Assembly (NCBI GenBank): GCA_026993705.1
Contig: JALWSJ010000395.1
Span: forward strand, 1-8,652
Origin: Flavobacteriales bacterium
GTDB lineage: Bacteria > Bacteroidota > Bacteroidia > Flavobacteriales_D > Parvicellaceae
DNA: 8,652 nucleotides
Direction: 5' to 3'
In this document: positions 5,697 to 8,652 of the stretch, in pieces
Position numbering within the stretch: the stretch's first letter is position 1
How the letters are laid out: every line of letters begins with the position of its first letter
Made by a program: the position numbers and the translations under genes
Notes under the pieces: model-generated
Told to the model about the DNA's origin: nothing
Database searches by the model: none
Seen by the model: the letters and a program-made list of their open reading frames with translations, nothing else

Positions 5697-6155
5697 ATGT
5701 CGATAAACGTGTTAAACCCTGTTGGTGATGAGTTCTATATGAGGTTAGCACTAGAGGAAGCTAATAAAGCTATTGAAAAAGATGAGGTTCCTGTGGGTGC
5801 TGTGTTGGTGTTAAATGAGAGAGTTATTGCGAAGGGGCATAATTTAACACAGCAATTAACAGATTTTACCGCTCACGCTGAGATGCAGGTCTTTACTTCT
5901 GCTACTGAATATTTAGGGCATAAATATCTTGATAAGTGTACGTTGTACGTAACTTTAGAACCGTGCGTAATGTGTGCGGGAGCTTCATTTTGGACGAGGG
6001 TAGGTAAGATTGTTTTTGGAGCATCGGATGAAAGACGTGGCTTTTTACGTTTATCGGAAAAGGTATTACATCCAACCACAATTGTTAAAGGTGGAGTTTT
6101 AGAGGGAGAGTGTAGTTCTTTAATGAAATCATTTTTTAAACAAAAGAGGGGGTAG
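5697..6155 (+). CDS. tadA: tRNA adenosine(34) deaminase
   Basis: This 152-residue cytidine-deaminase-fold enzyme converts A34 to inosine in tRNA-Arg(ACG). The zinc site is complete: His60 and the proton shuttle Glu62 in TAHAEM, and Cys90 and Cys93 in LEPCVMCAGA. The preceding EVPVGAVLV (30-38) and GHN (47-49) are also typical of TadA, as is the length. The ATG at 5697 is 31 nt after the stop of the MORN/YwqK-like gene. Its own stop is at 6153-6155, 36 nt before the ATG of the hydrolase, so it probably lies in the middle of one transcript. A guanine deaminase or other nucleoside deaminase is a less likely reading. Confidence 0.88.
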   Translation: MSINVLNPVGDEFYMRLALEEANKAIEKDEVPVGAVLVLNERVIAKGHNLTQQLTDFTAHAEMQVFTSATEYLGHKYLDKCTLYVTLEPCVMCAGASFWTRVGKIVFGASDERRGFLRLSEKVLHPTTIVKGGVLEGECSSLMKSFFKQKRG

Positions 6156-6191
6156 GTGCTTTTTCTTGTTTTACCAAGTTTTTTTCTCAAT

Positions 6192-7829
6192 ATGTCTGTA
6201 CGTGTAGGTTTTTCAAAAACAACTATTAAATTTCCTTATATAAATGTTGCCTTTATGGGGTATGGGAAGTGGGCAAATAGAGGAAAGTCGCAATCAACTC
6301 CCTTGCATGTTCGCACTTGTGTTATAGAAATTAACGATAAAAGATTGGTGTTCTCTAATGTTGAAATGGCTTTTATTACACCAGGGATTCAAAGGGAGGC
6401 TTTATCCCAATTAGACGCTAAAACAGTTAATAGACACAATTTAATGCTAACTGCTCAGCATACGCATTCTGCCCCAAGTGGATTTTCAGAATATGCATTT
6501 TATTCATTCTCAACACCTAAGTTTAGACCAAAAATTCAAAAGGCTTATGTGGAGGCTATTGTTGAGTCTATTAATTCGGCTCTTGCTCAAGTAGAACCAG
6601 CGAAAATTATATTAAAAGAGGGAAAATTTAATCCATTAGATAATATAGCTTGGAACCGTTCATTAAAGGCATATAATAACAATCCTGAAATACAAGAAGA
6701 AGTTAAAGATCCTCGTTTTGCTCTAGATAATCGGGTAAACGTTCTTCATGTTTTATCAGAAAATGATGTAACTTTAGGGAGTGTTAACTGGTTGGGAGTA
6801 CATGCAACATGTATAGGGAATAATAACACAGCGATTTCTTTCGACAATAAAGGATATGCGGCTCAACTATTAGAGGAGGAATATCCTAATTCTGTTCATA
6901 TTTTCGCTCAAGGAAAAGCAGGTGATATTTCGCCTCATTTTCATGGTAAAAACGAACAGGTGATAAGAGCAAAAGTACGCATTCAAAATGATCATTTCTA
7001 TGCGTTGAGAAATGGTCGAAAGCAGTATGAAGTTGTGAAAGGTATATTAGAGGATAGCAAGGGAATTCAACTATCCGAAAAAATTAACTCTTTATTATTT
7101 TTTTCTGATTTTACAGCTATTGAAGTTTCCTCAAAATATACAGGAGGTATAAAAAAACAACGAACGTCAGATGCTTGTTTTGGAGTCCCTTTTTTTGTGG
7201 GAACAAGAGTGGATGGAAAAGGAATAGAACAGTTGGGCGGTTTTTTGTTAAGCCGAATAAATTCTATGGTGAACTCAATTGGTAACTCTGATGTTGATTC
7301 GCAAGGGGATAAGGATATAATCCTGAATGCTAGCACAAAACAAATGTTAGGGAAAAACAGAATGGATGTATTCCTGAGTTTTGTTGATAAATCCGTAGCT
7401 GAAATGAATCTTCAGTATAGAGCGGGGGCGTTAAAAGAAAATACACTTGTACCAACTATTTTACCTATTCAATTATTTTTAATTGGTGAGTTAATTCTTC
7501 TCGGTGTGCCCGGAGAAATAACGACAATAGCAGGTGTCAGATTAGAGGAAACTGTATTGAAACTAACGCAACAATACGGAGTTAAAAAGGTAGTATTATC
7601 CTCTTATGCTAATTCTTATATGGGGTATATAACTACAAAAGAAGGGTATGAGGTAGGAGAATATGAAAGTGGGCATACTTTGTTCGGACAGTGGACGTTA
7701 GCAGCGTTTCAGACGCAATTTGAACGATTGGTTCATGCAATTTTCTCTAAAGAAACTACCGGTATTGATTTTGATTTATTACCTCCTCTTTTTTCAAAGA
7801 AGGAGCTTGATTTAAGAAAATTAGACTAA
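6192..7829 (+). CDS. Neutral/alkaline non-lysosomal ceramidase-family hydrolase, short form
   Basis: This 545-residue protein starts at ATG 6192. Family members are zinc amidases that cut ceramide into sphingosine and fatty acid. Matching family motifs, in order: NVAFMGYGKWA (18-28), AQHTHSAPSGFSEY with His90 and His92 (88-101), a W..GVHAT segment with His204 (200-206), SFDNKGYAAQLL (216-227), AGDISPHFHG with the predicted catalytic Ser247 (243-252), GVPGEITTIAG with Glu442 (438-448), and SYANSYMGYITTKEGYEVGEYESGHTLFG with Tyr476 (471-499; shown as key residues only). These correspond to the zinc ligands and nucleophile known from the Pseudomonas enzyme. It is shorter than the usual 650-780 residues and lacks the C-terminal immunoglobulin-like domain. 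There is no clear signal peptide; a GTG at 6156 would add a short hydrophobic stretch without a basic start. Ceramide as substrate is an inference. Confidence 0.78.
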   Translation: MSVRVGFSKTTIKFPYINVAFMGYGKWANRGKSQSTPLHVRTCVIEINDKRLVFSNVEMAFITPGIQREALSQLDAKTVNRHNLMLTAQHTHSAPSGFSEYAFYSFSTPKFRPKIQKAYVEAIVESINSALAQVEPAKIILKEGKFNPLDNIAWNRSLKAYNNNPEIQEEVKDPRFALDNRVNVLHVLSENDVTLGSVNWLGVHATCIGNNNTAISFDNKGYAAQLLEEEYPNSVHIFAQGKAGDISPHFHGKNEQVIRAKVRIQNDHFYALRNGRKQYEVVKGILEDSKGIQLSEKINSLLFFSDFTAIEVSSKYTGGIKKQRTSDACFGVPFFVGTRVDGKGIEQLGGFLLSRINSMVNSIGNSDVDSQGDKDIILNASTKQMLGKNRMDVFLSFVDKSVAEMNLQYRAGALKENTLVPTILPIQLFLIGELILLGVPGEITTIAGVRLEETVLKLTQQYGVKKVVLSSYANSYMGYITTKEGYEVGEYESGHTLFGQWTLAAFQTQFERLVHAIFSKETTGIDFDLLPPLFSKKELDLRKLD

Positions 7830-7833
7830 AAGT

Positions 7834-7869
7834 TGCATTTCGTTTACATTTTTGTATCGTTCGTAACAT
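7834..7869 (-). repeat. Right copy of the 36-bp inverted repeat, just after the cluster
   Basis: Read on the minus strand this copy is identical to 4762-4797 except for one base (A at 7856 on the plus strand against C at 4775). It begins 5 nt after the TAA of the ceramidase-like gene (7827-7829), so in the operon transcript it lies in the 3' untranslated region. No open frame starts from it on the minus strand other than a five-codon one. Confidence 0.85.
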
Positions 7870-8051
7870 AGGTGCTGTGTTATTGGTTTTTTTCGGTTTT
7901 ATTTGTGGTGTAGTTAAGAAATATTTAACATATAGCAGATTATAAAAAGGGTGTAGTTCCCTTGCAACTATTATTAATCTATCCCTCATTAAATTGACTA
8001 CCCCGCTGATTACCCCTGAAAAGATAATAGCTACCCCTTGCTATTTATCTC
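7870..8051. other. Intergenic region with C-rich motifs, no gene seen
   Basis: No coding frame is convincing here. TACCCC occurs three times (7999, 8011 and 8032), the last in the 8-nt loop of a hairpin formed by GATAATAGC (8023-8031) and GCTATTTATC (8040-8049). A small GGG/CCC stem is present at about 7948-7963. These may be 3'-end structures of the cluster's transcript. Confidence 0.35.
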
Positions 8052-8103
8052 GCCTCTTTTGAAAACTCGTTTCCCCTACGGTTTTTTAAAAGGGGCTTTT
8101 TTT
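8052..8103 (+). terminator. Intrinsic terminator of the MORN/tadA/ceramidase cluster
   Basis: GCCTCTTTT (8052-8060) pairs with AAAAGGGGC (8088-8096) through one T-G pair, and seven T follow (8097-8103). The inner bases GAAAA and TTTTTT can lengthen the stem. It is the first terminator-like structure after the ceramidase-like gene. Confidence 0.6.
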
Positions 8104-8133
8104 ATGTATAGATGTAATAAGTATAAAGCAACA

Positions 8134-8166
8134 AAAAAGACCGAACTAATTTAGCTCGGTCTTTTT
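8134..8166. terminator. Bidirectional intrinsic terminator next to rpsP
   Basis: AAAAAGACCGA (8134-8144) and TCGGTCTTTTT (8156-8166) form a perfect 11-bp stem around an 11-nt loop, with A-runs on one side and T-runs on the other. On the minus strand it lies 22 nt after the rpsP stop codon, and on the plus strand it backs up the preceding terminator. Confidence 0.75.
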
Positions 8167-8188
8167 GTTATAAATAAAGTAAAAAGAA

Positions 8189-8652
8189 TTATTCTTCTTC
8201 TGTAGATTCTTCTGGTGCATTTTTAGCTGCAATTTCTTTAGCCATTGCTTCTTTTTGAGCTGTTTCAGCTGCAAAAGCTGCGTCTTTAGTAGCTTTATTT
8301 GCAGAGTTGATACTGTCTATTTTAGCTTGAATTTTAGCGTCTTTTTCAGTTTTCCAAGCTTGAAATTTTGCTTCAGCTTGTTCTTCTGTTAACGCTCCTT
8401 TTTTTACACCTACCAATAAGTGTTTTTTATAAAGAACACCTGTATAAGATAATAATGCTTTTACTGTGTCGGTAGGTTGTGCTCCTTTCATTACCCAATC
8501 CAAAGCTCTATCAAATTTAATATCGATGGTTGCAGGGTTGGTATTAGGGTTGTAAATTCCTATTTTTTCAATGAATTTACCGTCTCTTTTAGCTCTTGCA
8601 TCAGCAGCTACTAAGTGGTAAAAAGGTTTTCCTTTTTTACCGTGTCTTTGCA
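8189..8652 (-). CDS. rpsP: 30S ribosomal protein S16 with C-terminal extension (N-terminal residues outside window)
   Basis: The minus-strand frame runs from the window end to TAA at 8191-8189, giving 153 residues plus two bases of a codon that fits Leu. It begins QRHGKKGKPFYHLVAADARA, continues KRDGKFIEKIGIYNPNTNPA and DWVMKGAQPTDTV, which is the S16 core, so only about 7-8 residues are missing upstream. The Met at 8503 is internal and not a start. The S16 core ends near residue 70-80. It is followed by a tail rich in Ala, Lys and Glu (about 85-153), probably helical up to NAPEESTEEE, as is usual in Bacteroidota S16. S16 binds 16S rRNA and helps 30S assembly. The downstream hairpin at 8134-8166 probably ends its transcript; rimM is a common neighbour but would lie elsewhere. 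Confidence 0.93.
   Translation of the reverse strand, partial: QRHGKKGKPFYHLVAADARAKRDGKFIEKIGIYNPNTNPATIDIKFDRALDWVMKGAQPTDTVKALLSYTGVLYKKHLLVGVKKGALTEEQAEAKFQAWKTEKDAKIQAKIDSINSANKATKDAAFAAETAQKEAMAKEIAAKNAPEESTEEE

Noticed and set aside
6156..6191. GTG start for the ceramidase-like gene, adding 12 hydrophobic residues
   Set aside because: The extension lacks a basic N-terminus and a cleavage site, and the family core starts at the VRVGFSKTTI segment right after ATG 6192.
4762..7869. Composite transposon with 36-bp terminal repeats
   Set aside because: No transposase, no visible flanking target-site duplication, and tadA is a housekeeping gene. The left repeat also overlaps a start codon, so inversion or RNA pairing are better readings.
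8189..8503. S16 gene starting at the Met at 8503
   Set aside because: The same frame stays open upstream to the window end and encodes the conserved S16 N-terminal core, so that Met is internal.

Overview
The window looks like a chromosomal segment of a low-GC member of the Bacteroidota, most likely of the Flavobacteriia or a close relative. The evidence is an ECF sigma factor paired with an envelope-spanning anti-sigma protein carrying a beta-barrel, TAnnTTTG-type -7 promoter elements, few Shine-Dalgarno-like leaders, ribosomal protein S16 with a long charged C-terminal tail, an SDR-type L-threonine dehydrogenase, and a multi-copy-looking palindromic intergenic element of a kind seen in this phylum. 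Genus and species cannot be fixed from the sequence.

Layout. At 1-159 is the C-terminal end of a CCA-adding/poly(A) polymerase-family tRNA nucleotidyltransferase, followed in the same direction by a TnpR-like/pRiA4b ORF-3-like protein with a very acidic tail (190-720). A gene-free stretch (721-1189) holds a compound repeat: a 159-bp quasi-palindrome centred near 975, an extra copy of one of its arms, and several strong hairpins. On the minus strand lies an operon of an ECF sigma factor (3288-2746) and a protein with a cytoplasmic anti-sigma N-terminus, one inner-membrane helix, a low-complexity periplasmic linker and an outer-membrane beta-barrel (2749-1190). Its promoter appears to sit inside a 10-bp inverted repeat. 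Divergent from it is an L-threonine dehydrogenase gene (3714-4670).

Next is a compact plus-strand cluster: a secreted MORN/YwqK-like repeat protein (4793-5665), the tRNA adenosine deaminase tadA (5697-6155) and a short ceramidase-family hydrolase (6192-7829). It is bracketed by a 36-bp inverted repeat with 35 of 36 matches. The left copy covers the start codon of the first gene and the right copy begins 5 nt after the stop of the last gene. This is the most unexpected signal in the window. It could reflect pairing between the 5' and 3' ends of the operon mRNA, site-specific inversion, or an inverted duplication. A terminator-like hairpin follows, then a second, bidirectional-looking terminator, and on the minus strand the 5'-truncated rpsP gene running off the window end.

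Functional themes are RNA maturation and translation (cca, tadA, rpsP), envelope sensing (sigma/anti-sigma pair), and lipid or amino-acid metabolism (ceramidase-like, threonine dehydrogenase). No transposase, integrase, CRISPR array or tRNA/rRNA gene was seen.
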